DNA of 64,000 nucleotides, taken from assembly GCA_025766275.1 (NCBI GenBank), contig JAFKAC010000013.1, positions 62,001-126,000 of the forward strand, read 5' to 3'. Of this stretch, positions 47,787 to 57,796 are shown piece by piece. The notes beneath the pieces were generated by a model. The model was not told the origin of the DNA and did not search any database. It saw nothing but the letters and a program-made list of their open reading frames with translations. Every line of letters begins with the position of its first letter. Positions within the stretch are counted from its first letter, which is position 1. The stretch is from Lactarius indigo. Taxonomy: Eukaryota > Basidiomycota > Agaricomycetes > Russulales > Russulaceae. The translations under genes were made by a program, and so were the position numbers.

Positions 47787-48894
47787 GGCGCTTTCGGGTC
47801 CTGGACAAGAGTACAGCACTTGTACAACTACAGCTGGTTCCATAACGATTATCCCATGGTGACCGTTTTTGGGACATTGAGGAGGTTTGAATGGGTAACT
47901 CCGTCACCAAGACAACACAGCCATTCCATAACCCCAATTGTTACAAGATAGGTATTCTGTAACCCTAATTCTGCGAGATGATCCGATTTCCTAAGAATTT
48001 CTCCCTCGACTCAATTATGTATCCCGCTCTCGAGCTTGGGCATCCGACTATGTTCTCAAAATGGCAGGGGACAATCGTTATGGAACCAGCTATAAGCCAT
48101 CGACTCCGTGAAGCGCTTGTATCCACGGCTTCCCTTTCAAGTTCTATACAGCATTCAGAACGTTTGTTTATTTTCCCGGAGAATTGCGCTACATTGAGGC
48201 ACAGGACGGTCTAGAATCTGATGATTAATTTACGGTAGGGCTGTAAGTTCCATTGTTGCTACACAAACAATCCGGCCGATTCGAGCCTCAGAAGTCCCAT
48301 ACATACTTTGAAGTTCCGTAACGGTTCCGTAGTGGTCCCGCCTTGGGTCCCACGGCCCGAGTTGAAGAAGAGCAGCACTTGCAATGTGGATCACGACTCA
48401 AATGGATGCCCTTGTGGACTCGGATGCCTGCAAGTTATTCATAGCACTGTTCTCGGACCGGGACTGGGCTGAGAAGCCCCTGGCCTTTACTGGCGTGCAT
48501 CAAGCACCAAGCTTCGATTCCATGTTTGATTGGCCATACGACAAAGCAAGCAGACAAAGCACTCGAGGGCCTGGTTCAATCTACGCAGTTGGCCGAAACT
48601 TGGAAAGCAAGAGCATGCCCCCAAGAGCTGATTAAGACCACTCTGATCGGGCGAGTTTGTATGATGCTCTTGGGTGCTGCACGTAAACGGCCATCACAAT
48701 GTTTTTGTGATCATTTCGTCTCGATGAATACTGTACGACGTCCATGCCTCCAACCGTTGGGACCTCTGACTACAATACCTTCTAGGTCGAGCTGGAAGAA
48801 GTACTCTATAGAACCAATCTGCACTTCTGGGGTGGGACCAAATGTATAAAGGAAGGGGCAGGCGTGCTCGAGTCCGACTGCTATCTATCCCACC
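47787..48894. other. Intergenic stretch with a TATA box for the GH15-like gene
   Basis: No gene recognised. A TATAAA at 48844-48850 lies about 45 bp before the GH15-like ATG at 48895, a suitable core promoter for a highly regulated gene. Confidence 0.45.
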
Positions 48895-50717
48895 ATGCGT
48901 CTTCCGATGTCCCTCTTGACTACCGCTGCCCTCGCGGTAGAATGGGTAGCAAGTGGCCCTGACGGTTCCAAAAGCACTGGAAACAAGAACAAGAATGACC
49001 AAGTCCTCAATTATTTCAGCAATCTCCTTCCCGTGGCCAACCACACTATTCTCCACGAATTAGGAGGACCAGAGATTGGAGCGGCAGTAAGCTAGAATCC
49101 TCTCTCTCCTTGCCCAAGGTCATGTTTTCTGATTTGGTTTTACTTTCGACAGCCTGGTGTTGTTCTCGTCCTCTTGCCTGACCCTAAATTTCCGGATTGG
49201 TCATTGTTCTGGTTCCGCGATGCTGCCCTCGTCTGGCATGTCTGGCTCAATAGGCTCATTGTCACCGGCGACAACTTTTTCCGCCCCCTCGTGGATGACG
49301 CAGTTCATGCCATCATCAAGACTCAACACGTCACAAACCTCGCCGGAAACGTCCTCACTGGAGGACTCGCAGAAGGTGTCTATGACCGTCGCATTCAAAA
49401 AGTATTGCGTGATGAAGCCCGTGTTGGGACCCCCGGCGGCGGTACGCTATCAATGGTATTGACTTGTATCTGATTCATTCAACCGCATAGATTCGGCGCC
49501 CCTGCGCGCTTCGGTACTTTTAAAGTATGCGGACTGGCTCACTGAGCCCGAACAGAATAATGGCACCTGGGCGGCAGATGTCTTGTGGCCAGCCATCGAC
49601 CTCGATCTCCAGTGGATCTCTTTGCACTGGAACGAGAGCTCGTATGTCGACCAGCTTCTGGTCCGTGTCCATTACGAAGTTAAGCTCACTTTACAGCTAT
49701 GACGTCTGGCTTCCACCCGTATGGGCAGGAAACTACTGGACATCTTACCTCCAGTATCGTGCACTGAAGCATGGAGCCTATGTTGGCCGAAAGATTGGCC
49801 GCGGGGAAGATGCTTCTGATTTCGAAGGCCGGGCGTCGTTGATCCTCGACTATCTCCAGGAACGTTATCGCCTCAGTATTTTTTTGGTCATTTTAACTGA
49901 GACATTTCGACTCTGTAGACATTTTGGAACGAAGAGGAGGGATGGATGGCCGACACCACGGTTACAGACGTGGCCACTGGCGGGCGATCGGGCATTGGAG
50001 CTACATCTCTAGCTATGTCTGTTTTGAACTTTGATCCGACGCTGGGTTGTGATTCGGCCACATTTCAACCTTGCTCCGAGCGCGCGCTTGCGGGCCTGGA
50101 GTTTCTTGTTCGCCTTTACAGGGAGCACTTCCCGGTCAATCGTCAAATTCCCAAAGACCAACCCATACTAATTGGTGCCTTTCCTGAAGACCAAGTTCTC
50201 GATGGTGGTGTGAGTTCATACTGATTCCTTCCTGTCTTAGAGCACTGACTGAACTTCCTTCCAGCCTCTTTATTGGGTTACGTACAATTCCGCAGAGCAG
50301 CTACTCGACGCGCTCATCACATGGGACCTCATCGGCAACCTCCAAGTTACAAAGAGATCTCACAAGTTTTTCCAGCAATTCGACGAGCAGGTCAAAATCG
50401 GGACGTACCCCCGAGGTTCCAAAACGTACGAGCGTTTAACCCAAGCCATCAGAGTGTGGGCGGAAAATCAGATTCTCCTGGTCGCCAAATACACGCCCAG
50501 TGACTACGTCCTTCCGTGGACAATGAATAAGACAACCGGCGAGCCTTACTACGGGCCGCGGGGTCTAGCTCATAGCTTCGCTTCTGCGTTTACTGTCCAC
50601 GACGCATATAATGGTCTCATTCCGCCTTCGTGGGCGCATGGCAAATACAAATACAATCACCGTTGCGGCAATGGGGATATATATAGGGCCGGAGAGCAAT
50701 ATCGCATGGGTTTCTGA
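48895..50717 (+). CDS. GH15 (glucoamylase-family) protein, catalytic acid apparently lost, no starch-binding domain
   Basis: Exons 48895-49086, 49153-49441, 49491-49641, 49697 to about 49868, about 49920-50209 and 50265-50717. MRLPMSLLTTAALAVEW may be a weak signal peptide. GH15 landmarks: DWSLFWFRDAALVW (the family's W-x-RD-x-ALV block), LTGGLAEGVYD, APLRASVLLKYADWL, then DLQWISLHWNESSYDVW, TSYLQYRALKHGAYVG and GRSGIGATSLAMSVLNFDP. The C-terminal MNKTTGEPYYGPRGLAHSF aligns with the segment holding the catalytic base Glu. At the catalytic-acid site, glucoamylases have DLWEEV after the Tyr; here the text is DVWLPPVWAG, so the acid Glu is missing. No CBM20 follows. The intron ending at about 49919 is one base out of phase in my reading. 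Probably a secreted GH15-like protein with altered or no hydrolase activity. Confidence 0.75.
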
Positions 50718-51299
50718 GTTGCATAATTTAGGAGATGGAAGTTGTGAATCGATAGAGTAGTACCACAAGTATTGCTGAAGGACTACTAGTACTGTAATTG
50801 TAGTTCCGTCTTGCTGCAGTGACGATGGCCGAAGAGCTGAAGGTTAGTACTGGACTGTGAGATCTATGTCAGCTGTTGCATAACTAGGATACACAGAGTT
50901 TCGGTCAAACACACCTGAAACAGTTTTGGTGCCTCGCCAACACACACGGCAGCCTTTCTCCGCCTCTCTAAACCTTTACTGTGCTCTGTCTAAGTCTCAG
51001 TCACGTTGTCCTATCTTAGGCTCGAAATTACTACTTGTTGCTTGAACGCCCCTCTTCCTCTTCAATTGACGCGTATGTTTCTTGCGCGTGTTTCAATAAG
51101 GTTCTATAGAGAGATGACCAAGGCGCTACTTAGCCACATTGTTCATGGGTCCCCAGTGCGGCCGCTGCTAGGTGCTCGCTAGAGGTACAAAAGGACCGAG
51201 TAATCACCACCATTCCATTTCCTTGGCCCTGAAAGTTACGAGTTGAATCCATACGCCTTCTTTTCTCGCGGATATCCTGGCCGAACTGTACACCACACG
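50718..51299. other. Intergenic stretch
   Basis: 3' flank of the GH15-like gene and upstream flank of the first RRM duplication unit. No gene recognised. Confidence 0.4.
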
Positions 51300-52760
51300 G
51301 GCGCGTTTATAATCGCGCGTGGAGTGCAACAGATTTGGACAGGGCAGGCCCATGTCGATCACCTGTTCTGGGAATTGAAGGTGCCAGCAACGGTACAGTC
51401 TTCGATCCCACACCATGCGGGCTCGCAAAGAGCTAGTATATGTCATGTCATTAGGAAGCACTGCTGTATGTCTCCAACAGATCGTATCTTCGCTGGGAAT
51501 GGCGCAACAAATGGAGATACAGGAGAACAAGAAACCACAGGCACCAGGAATTCAGAGAACCACCATCCGGTTCGGGTGGAAGAAAAGCGGTGGAAGTGGT
51601 ACCGTAATCGTACATCTGGTCGATTATTCAGCGCATCGCCGAAATTCCAACGCTGAGAACGGTGTTTGAAGCGGGAATTGAAATGTGAAACACTAGTATT
51701 TAATCCCACCATCACGCCACCAGGGTTCACACCCTTCTCTTACCGTTTGATCGATATCGATTCGGTCTGTCCCTGCTATTGCAATCATGAGCGCAAAGAT
51801 TTATGTCGGGTCCGTCTTGTGTGCTTGTGACACTTTCTGTTCCGCGTTACTTCTTCTCGTGAATCGGGGAGGAGTGCGGCCACTGATGTTCATCTTACAT
51901 GCTCCATCAGCAACCTGAGCTGGAATACTACCGATGATAGCCTGAACGCAGTTCGTTCGATGATATACGAGTTCATCGGCCCTTTCCTTAATTCGCGTTT
52001 CTGTTTCTTCACTCCCTGTTAGGCCTTTTCAGAATTTGGGCAAGTTCTTGACGTACGCGATTTCGACTGCATGAATAGGGTGTAATAATGTGATTTTCTT
52101 TTTTACCTTATCTTCCCTCCAGGCAATCGTGATGCGTGACCGTGACACTGGTCGTTCCCGTGGTTTCGCTTTCGTAACATATGGTTCGGAAGCGGAAGCC
52201 AACACCGCCGTTGAGAATATGAACGAGCAGGAACTCGATGGTCGCAGGGTCAGAGTCAATATAGCCAATGCTCGTCCCAGTGGTGGCGGGGGAGGTCGTG
52301 GTCTGTTCAACGCCCCTTATATGTCGTAATTGTCCTCATTGCTCTATTTGGCTGTAACGGCTATCCAGGCTCAGGCGGCTACGGACAACAAAGGAGCTAC
52401 GGAAACAGCGGAGGATACGGGAGCTACGGAGGAGACGGCTACCAACAGGGACAGGGCTACTAATCTGTCACTTTCCGTCGATAAACAAGTCTCTCTCGTT
52501 CGTTGTTGTACATCACAGCTGCAGGATCTGACTAGCTACCCACTTATGAATTCACATCTCCAATCCTTCTATCAAAAACCGTCGTATTTTCTGAATCTGA
52601 TCTATCTGATCCTTTCTTACCCTTCTGCACACCATGATCCGTCACGCCTCTGTCTTCTGTTACAAGTAACCTTTGTCCTCGGGTAATTCCTGAGGTCTAG
52701 GCTGGTGTTCGAGGCTGTTGGTAATCACAATACGACTTGCGTCTTCCGATGTTGCCTGCA
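51300..52760. repeat. Tandem duplication unit A (RRM gene with flanks)
   Basis: The unit matches 53095-54365 in order and orientation. Shared marks are the upstream GCGTG-CAACA block with a TTCTGGGAA stretch, GAAGCGGGAATTGAAA, TAGTATTTAAT, TATTGCAATCATGAGC at the start codon, all four intron positions, and a 3' flank with GACTAGCT-CCCACTTATGA. Confidence 0.75.
51787..52463 (+). CDS. Glycine-rich RRM RNA-binding protein, copy A
   Basis: Five exons (51787-51809, 51911-51950, 52023-52052, 52123-52300, 52369-52463) give exactly 121 residues. One RRM fills most of it: [20 protein letters not shown] (RNP2 KIYVGNL), [30 protein letters not shown] (RNP1), and a final [12 protein letters not shown] Gly/Tyr/Gln tail follows ([19 protein letters not shown]). 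The layout is that of small glycine-rich RNA-binding proteins (plant GRP/CIRBP-like), often stress- or cold-regulated. A TATTTAA at 51697-51703 lies about 85 bp before the ATG. Retaining the last intron gives an in-frame short end, GLFNAPYMS then stop, so an alternative C-terminus is possible. A paralogue lies 1.6 kb downstream. Confidence 0.85.
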
Positions 52761-53094
52761 GTGCCTCCTTGTTCCACGCTCTCTGAGTTTGTGGGAAAAA
52801 AAAAACACTGAGTAGTTTTGCTGCCATGCCATACGTGCGCTTCGGCTTTTTCTCCCGCTACCCTTGAGCTATTATTACGTGTCCATGTCCCATCACTCTG
52901 GTGGATACTGTATCGTATTTTCGGAGCCCACACTCTCGAAGTGGGCATGCTTAAAGGATAAATAACGGTACAGTAACACGATGCACTTATAGGAGTGGGT
53001 TCCCAAGTCTCTGCCAGAGGTTTTCTGGTGTCCTGAGACGGGGAAAACAGGCAAAAATCAATGATGACTGTAACGTAATGTCCAATTACTGATG

Positions 53095-54365
53095 GTCTAT
53101 TAGTCGCGTGCAACAAATTTGTACGGAGCAAGTCCACGTCAGTCTCCATTTCTGGGAACCGGAAGGCACCAGGAATAGTGCAGACCGTGATTCTAGATGA
53201 GCTGTACGTCATTAGCGAGCACTGTGTAGAGTAAGTTCCCAATAGCTTGCGGGTCGTGAATAGGAACGGGTTTTGAAGCGGGAATTGAAAAGTGATACGC
53301 TAGTATTTAATCGCACACCATCGCCACTTTACCTTCTAGTCTCCTCCTTCCATTTGATCGACATCGATTCGGTCTTTTTCCCCCTACTATTGCAATCATG
53401 AGCACAAAAGTTTTTGTCGGGTCCGTCTTGCGTGCTTGTGATACTTCCTAATCCGCGTTGCTTCTTTTCGTGAACCTGCGAGGAGTGCGGCCACTGATGT
53501 TCATCTTACCTGCTCTATCTTAGCGGCCTAAGCTGGAATACTACCAATGACAGCCTTCACGCAGTTCGTTCGATGATATACGGGTTCATCCGCCCTTTTT
53601 AAAAGTCTCTAATTCGCCTTTCTGCTTCTTCACCCTCCCTGTTAGGCTTTTTCAGAATATGGGCAAGTCGTTGAAGTACGAAATTTCGACTGCATGAACA
53701 GAGTGTAATAATAATGTGATCCCCTTTTTTCTCACCTATCTTTCCCCTTCCCCCTCCTGGTCAGGCAAACGTAATAAATGATCGCGAGACTGGTCGCTCC
53801 CGTGGTTTCGCTTTTGTCACATATTCTTCTGAAGAGGAAGCCAATGCCGCCATTGCACACATGGACGGTCAGGAATTCGAGGGTCGCACGATCAAGGTCA
53901 ATATTGCGAACGAGCGTGGTAGTGGTGGTGGCGGGGGAGGTCGTGGTCTGTTCAACGCCCCTTATCTGTCATAATCGTGCTCACTACTCCATCTGGCTGT
54001 AACGGCTATCCAGGCTACGGACAAAATCGCTACGGAAGTGGCGGAGGAGGAGGCGGCTACAGGGGAGATCGCTATTAATCTGTTGAAACGAGTGTCTCTC
54101 GTAGTCGTACCCCCGCAGCTGCAAGATTTGACTAGCTCCCCACTTATGATTTTCCCATCTTCCGGCCAATGCCGTTATTAAAAGTCGTTGTATTTTCTGA
54201 AAAATCTGATCTCTCCGATCCTTTCTTGTTGTCCCTTCTGCATGCCACGATCCATTCTGCCTCTGTTTACCGGCTTCTGATACGAGCCTCTTCGAGTGAG
54301 TAATTCTCAGGAGTCAGGAGATCTAGACTGGGTATTCACAATACGCCTTGCCTGCCGCCTTGCTC
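53095..54365. repeat. Tandem duplication unit B (RRM gene with flanks)
   Basis: Second copy of the 51300-52760 unit, diverged by many substitutions and small indels, mostly outside the exons. Intron positions and phases are preserved. Confidence 0.75.
53398..54078 (+). CDS. Glycine-rich RRM RNA-binding protein, copy B
   Basis: Exons 53398-53420, 53524-53563, 53646-53675, 53765-53945 and 54014-54078 give 112 residues: [77 protein letters not shown] and a tail ending YRGDRY. The first three exons have identical lengths to copy A; exon 4 is one Gly codon longer. RNP2 (KVFVGGL) and RNP1 (RGFAFVTY) are intact and there is no frame break. As in copy A, retention of the last intron gives a short in-frame end (GLFNAPYLS, stop). 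TATTTAA at 53304-53310. Both copies look functional. The amino-acid differences and lower Gln content of the tail suggest some divergence. Confidence 0.85.
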
Positions 54366-54672
54366 CGTGTTCTGATTATTTCAAATAAAAACCAATCCGT
54401 TGTCAGTTTCGTGGTTATCTGATGCGTGCGTTTCAGTCATTTCACCCGTCGTGTTTGAGTCGTGTCATATCACCGCTTTATCGTGTTCTCGAACCCCGTC
54501 CTGACACATAGAGATGACATAAAAGGTAAATAATAGAAAGCACTGCTCATGTGAACGCGGATCACGTGAACAACACCAACCGCGACACCATTCATGCTTT
54601 AGCGCTTTACTAGCTTCACTAATAGGACAGGTGCCCACAACGCTTCCACTGCCCGACTGTGCCCAACCCCAG
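54366..54672. other. Intergenic stretch
   Basis: 3' flank of RRM copy B and promoter region of the next gene. No feature recognised. Confidence 0.4.
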
Positions 54673-56839
54673 ATGGCTTCTCGGCGGAGTTTTTGTGCAG
54701 AGTTCACTATTCCCAGAATTAACAGGCTTTTACGACCTCTACGGAATAAATGTGCGATCCTGGCCTCCTGTACAACATCTGGCCAGTCTAGCTCGACCGG
54801 TCCTGCTACAGTCACTTATGGATCTACGTCCTCAAAATTGTCCCGTGCTCCTCCCTCTCTAGGCTTATTACGTGATCCCAAGCTTGTCATTCCTCATGCA
54901 CATCTGGAGAGCAAGTCCTTGGATGCTTTGGCACGCCAAATCTACGCCGTATCTGATGCGTATCGAAATGTGGTGCAGGCAGCCTTTACAAACGATCTTG
55001 GCGGGAGCTATCGCGGAGTCTTATCCCTGGCTGATATGTGTGCCGCAACGGTCGGTCGGAACCTCCAAGCAGAGGTCGTACAAGCCCTGGCTGCGTTGGA
55101 TGACGAGACTGACGAAGCCGTGGAGATGGCCCTCTCCGGTGGGCTATATGAGTCTGTTCCGATGCACTGTCGAAGGTACGATGCATCTTTACGCTACCGT
55201 ATCAACGCAAACATAACGTACTTGCAGATGGACCCTCGTCGCACATGCAACATCCCTGGTCATCGACGCCTGCCCCAATCATCCGTTGCTCCTGCTTAGT
55301 CTTCTTGGTGTTGCATTATCCCACGGCTTTATAACAGAATCCAAGATCTTCCTTCGATTATATCTTACTGCTCTTATCCGCCCATCACGCAACGGTATAC
55401 CATCCGCTATCACCCATCCCATGAACCCATCCTACCTCGTCGAACTTTGCAACGAGTGGACTTGTCTGCCTCCGGTAGCCTGTGTCGGCGCGTTTACACG
55501 TCGGGCTTTTGCGGCGATTACACTGGAAGTACTAGTTGAGCATGGTCCCAGACAAGCATGGACGTGCAAATCGGTTACTCGCCTCGCACAACTTTTCCGC
55601 ACGCAAGATTTCGAATGTTTCCTCAGCTTTTTGCGAGGTTTGATCGAAGCGATCGCCAAGTGGTCACAGCTTGCGGTCCACGAGCACGACGAAGACAGCG
55701 CGCTTCTTTCACGCCTCGCCAAGTGGACGGGCGTTATCGCCTCCGATTTCTTCCCCATTGCAGATGAAGGCGCAGATAGACCGAGTGATACCCACGCAGA
55801 GCAATTCGACTCGATCGTGGAGATACTCGTTTCGGCTTTCGACGCTGGGATACATTCGCAATTACCCACAGACGACAGTGACGACAACACGGACATTCGC
55901 AGCCATCAAGCGGCACTCGTCTGCGCAGCGACACTCTGTCTCTCCACATCTCTTTTCTCTCAAACCAGCGCACGGAAACAGCATGCGCTCCTCGCATTAC
56001 TTCGGGACGCCACGCCAGACTACTCGACGACATTCGGTAGCATCGCTCACCGCCCGCTCGCTCACCTACGCGCTGTCGCAGGACATCTACGCTCACACGA
56101 TCTCGGCGCACTCGAAGTGGCCCTGTGGGCACGTGCCGTCGAGCACTCGGGCCGCGCAGAGCCCAGGACGGATCCCGCTAGCCACGCTGCCCTCGTGGAT
56201 GCGTTGAGTGCCGCGGAACGGAGGTTTTACACGGCACACGAGGGAGAGTGGGAGTGGGAGGACATGGTTGGGAGCTGGGTGCGCAAGTTGTCCCCCGTGC
56301 GAGGGCCACCGAGGAAGCGCGCGCGTCGCGAGACGGTGCCGAGCCGGGCAAAGCGACGACGCCTACAATCACGTCCACCGCCGCCGCCGCCGCCGACATC
56401 GTCCTCAGCGACGTCTCGCTCAACGTCCATATCCGCAGAGCGTACGCCGTCTCTGTCGTCGGCCAGCCCGTCGTCCATGTCCTCCTCCTCGACTCCATCT
56501 TCACCTTCATCCCGTTCCAAGTCCCCATTCTCGGTGCACACAGAGTCCGACTCCGGATCTCGGGACATCCGTTCTGCCAGGGTGGCAAGGAATACATTGA
56601 CTACGGCTAAATTGAGGTCGGTCCTCGCGGACGCCCTTAGGACGCGTATAGACCTCAGAACTGAGCGGGCAGCGTCATAATTCGCCACGTGTCCTCCGCC
56701 GGAGTTGCTCGGGGTGGTCAGGAACGAGGAGAGGACGATGCATGGGACGACTCGGAAGAGTTTCAGGTCGCCACTGCGTTGCCAAGCGAAGGCGATGTCT
56801 TGGATATGTTCGCGTATGACGACGACGACCCCCTCTGAG
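54673..56839 (+). CDS. Large unrecognised helical protein with basic/Ser-rich tail and acidic end
   Basis: Exon 1 (54673-55175) and exon 2 (from 55228) join cleanly through a 52 bp intron, giving an open frame to about 56680. The first part is globular and helical: IPHAHLESKSLDALARQIYA, VSDAYRNVVQAAFTNDLGG, ATSLVIDACPNHPLLLLSLL, IFLRLYLTALIRPSRNG, VACVGAFTRRAFAAITLEVL and FECFLSFLRGLIEAIAKWSQ. Then come a WVRKLSPVRGPPRKRARRE nuclear-localisation-like stretch, Pro and Ser runs, and a final short exon (about 56736-56839) with EDDAWDDSEEFQV and DMFAYDDDDPL. The repeated hydrophobic helices suggest an alpha-solenoid scaffold. I do not recognise the family. The start and the last intron are tentative. 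Confidence 0.6.
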
Positions 56840-57216
56840 AATGGCGAATCAAACAGTCAATCGAGCTCATCGACTTCACCATCTTACAATGTTATTGTAC
56901 AAATTGTATTTTTACTATCTAATAACATATAGCCAGTTCTTGTATAATTAAACGACTTGTTTCAAAGAGTATGACCGGAATGTAATTATCAGGGATGCGG
57001 TCCTCCCTCGACTCGGAGTTTTGCGGCATTAGACAACAAGGGTGTTGACAAGTTGTGAGAAAGTCTGACCAATCGAACTAATGGCCGTTACTCAACAAGT
57101 CGAGTCGCGAGTGGCACCTCTGCTGTGTTCTTTCTTTCAAACTTGAACAAGTTCCACTAGCTTCAACCCAGCCGCCCGTCCCCGCTCTACAAAAACAACT
57201 CGTCCAAAAAAAAAAA

Positions 57217-57796
57217 ATGACCACGTCTACCACAGCACCCACTTCGACTGCGTAAGTGCTACACGTTTGCCTCCCTCGCGTCGCGTCCCGTTTCTTCCCA
57301 TACGCGCGCCTAAGACCCAGCGTTGACTCACTGGATGTCACACCGAACAGTAGCAACTCCTCGGCGAAGCGACGCTCTGCGAGTCCTGCCAAGCCTGCAT
57401 CTCCAGGAAAAGACAAGGGCAAGAAAACAGCCACCAATGATGTGCACCGCGTTGAAGATGATGAGGATGATGAGGAGGATGAAGAGGAAGACGACGACGA
57501 CGATGAGGAGGACGAGGAGGAAGATGACGACGATGAAATGGAAATGGATGACGAGGAGGAGGAGGAGAGTGGGAACAAAGAGGTAAAACTTTTCGTCCAC
57601 TCTTATCGCGCTACCCTTTTTCTCGTCGATGACTGATTTCACTGTCCCTCACAGCGGATCGATCCTAAGGCAATCCTTCCCCCTGGAACGCGTCGCAGCT
57701 GCGCGTGTACAGAAGATTGACTACTCATCCGCCGAAGCACTCAAGCGTGCCGGGCTGAAGAAGGGCGAAGACGAGGACGACGAGATGCACGAGTAG
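57217..57796 (+). CDS. CHZ1: Histone H2A.Z chaperone Chz1-like
   Basis: Exons 57217-57251 (MTTSTTAPTSTA), 57351-57582 and 57655-57796. Exon 2 has a basic Ser/Pro/Lys stretch (AKRRSASPAKPASPGKDKGK), then a long acidic run. Exon 3 carries the CHZ motif: RIDPKAILPPGTRR followed by VQKIDYSSAEALKRAGLKK and a DEDDEMHE end. Chz1 is a small disordered nuclear chaperone that delivers H2A.Z-H2B to the SWR1 remodeler, and the acidic run plus CHZ motif are its defining parts. One frame shift lies inside the motif, near 57690-57700: the IDP half and the KIDY half are in different frames. Removing one base there restores a continuous motif, so I suspect a sequence error. Confidence 0.75.
57456..57576 (+). 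repeat. GAT/GAG/GAC-rich acidic codon repeat inside CHZ1
   Basis: Imperfect triplet repeat encoding an Asp/Glu run. The antisense strand reads as a long Ser run, which is a shadow and not a gene. Confidence 0.85.

Noticed and set aside
57078..57578. 166-codon minus-strand frame with a very long serine run
   Set aside because: It is the antisense of the acidic Asp/Glu triplet repeat of CHZ1; composition is fully explained by the sense strand.
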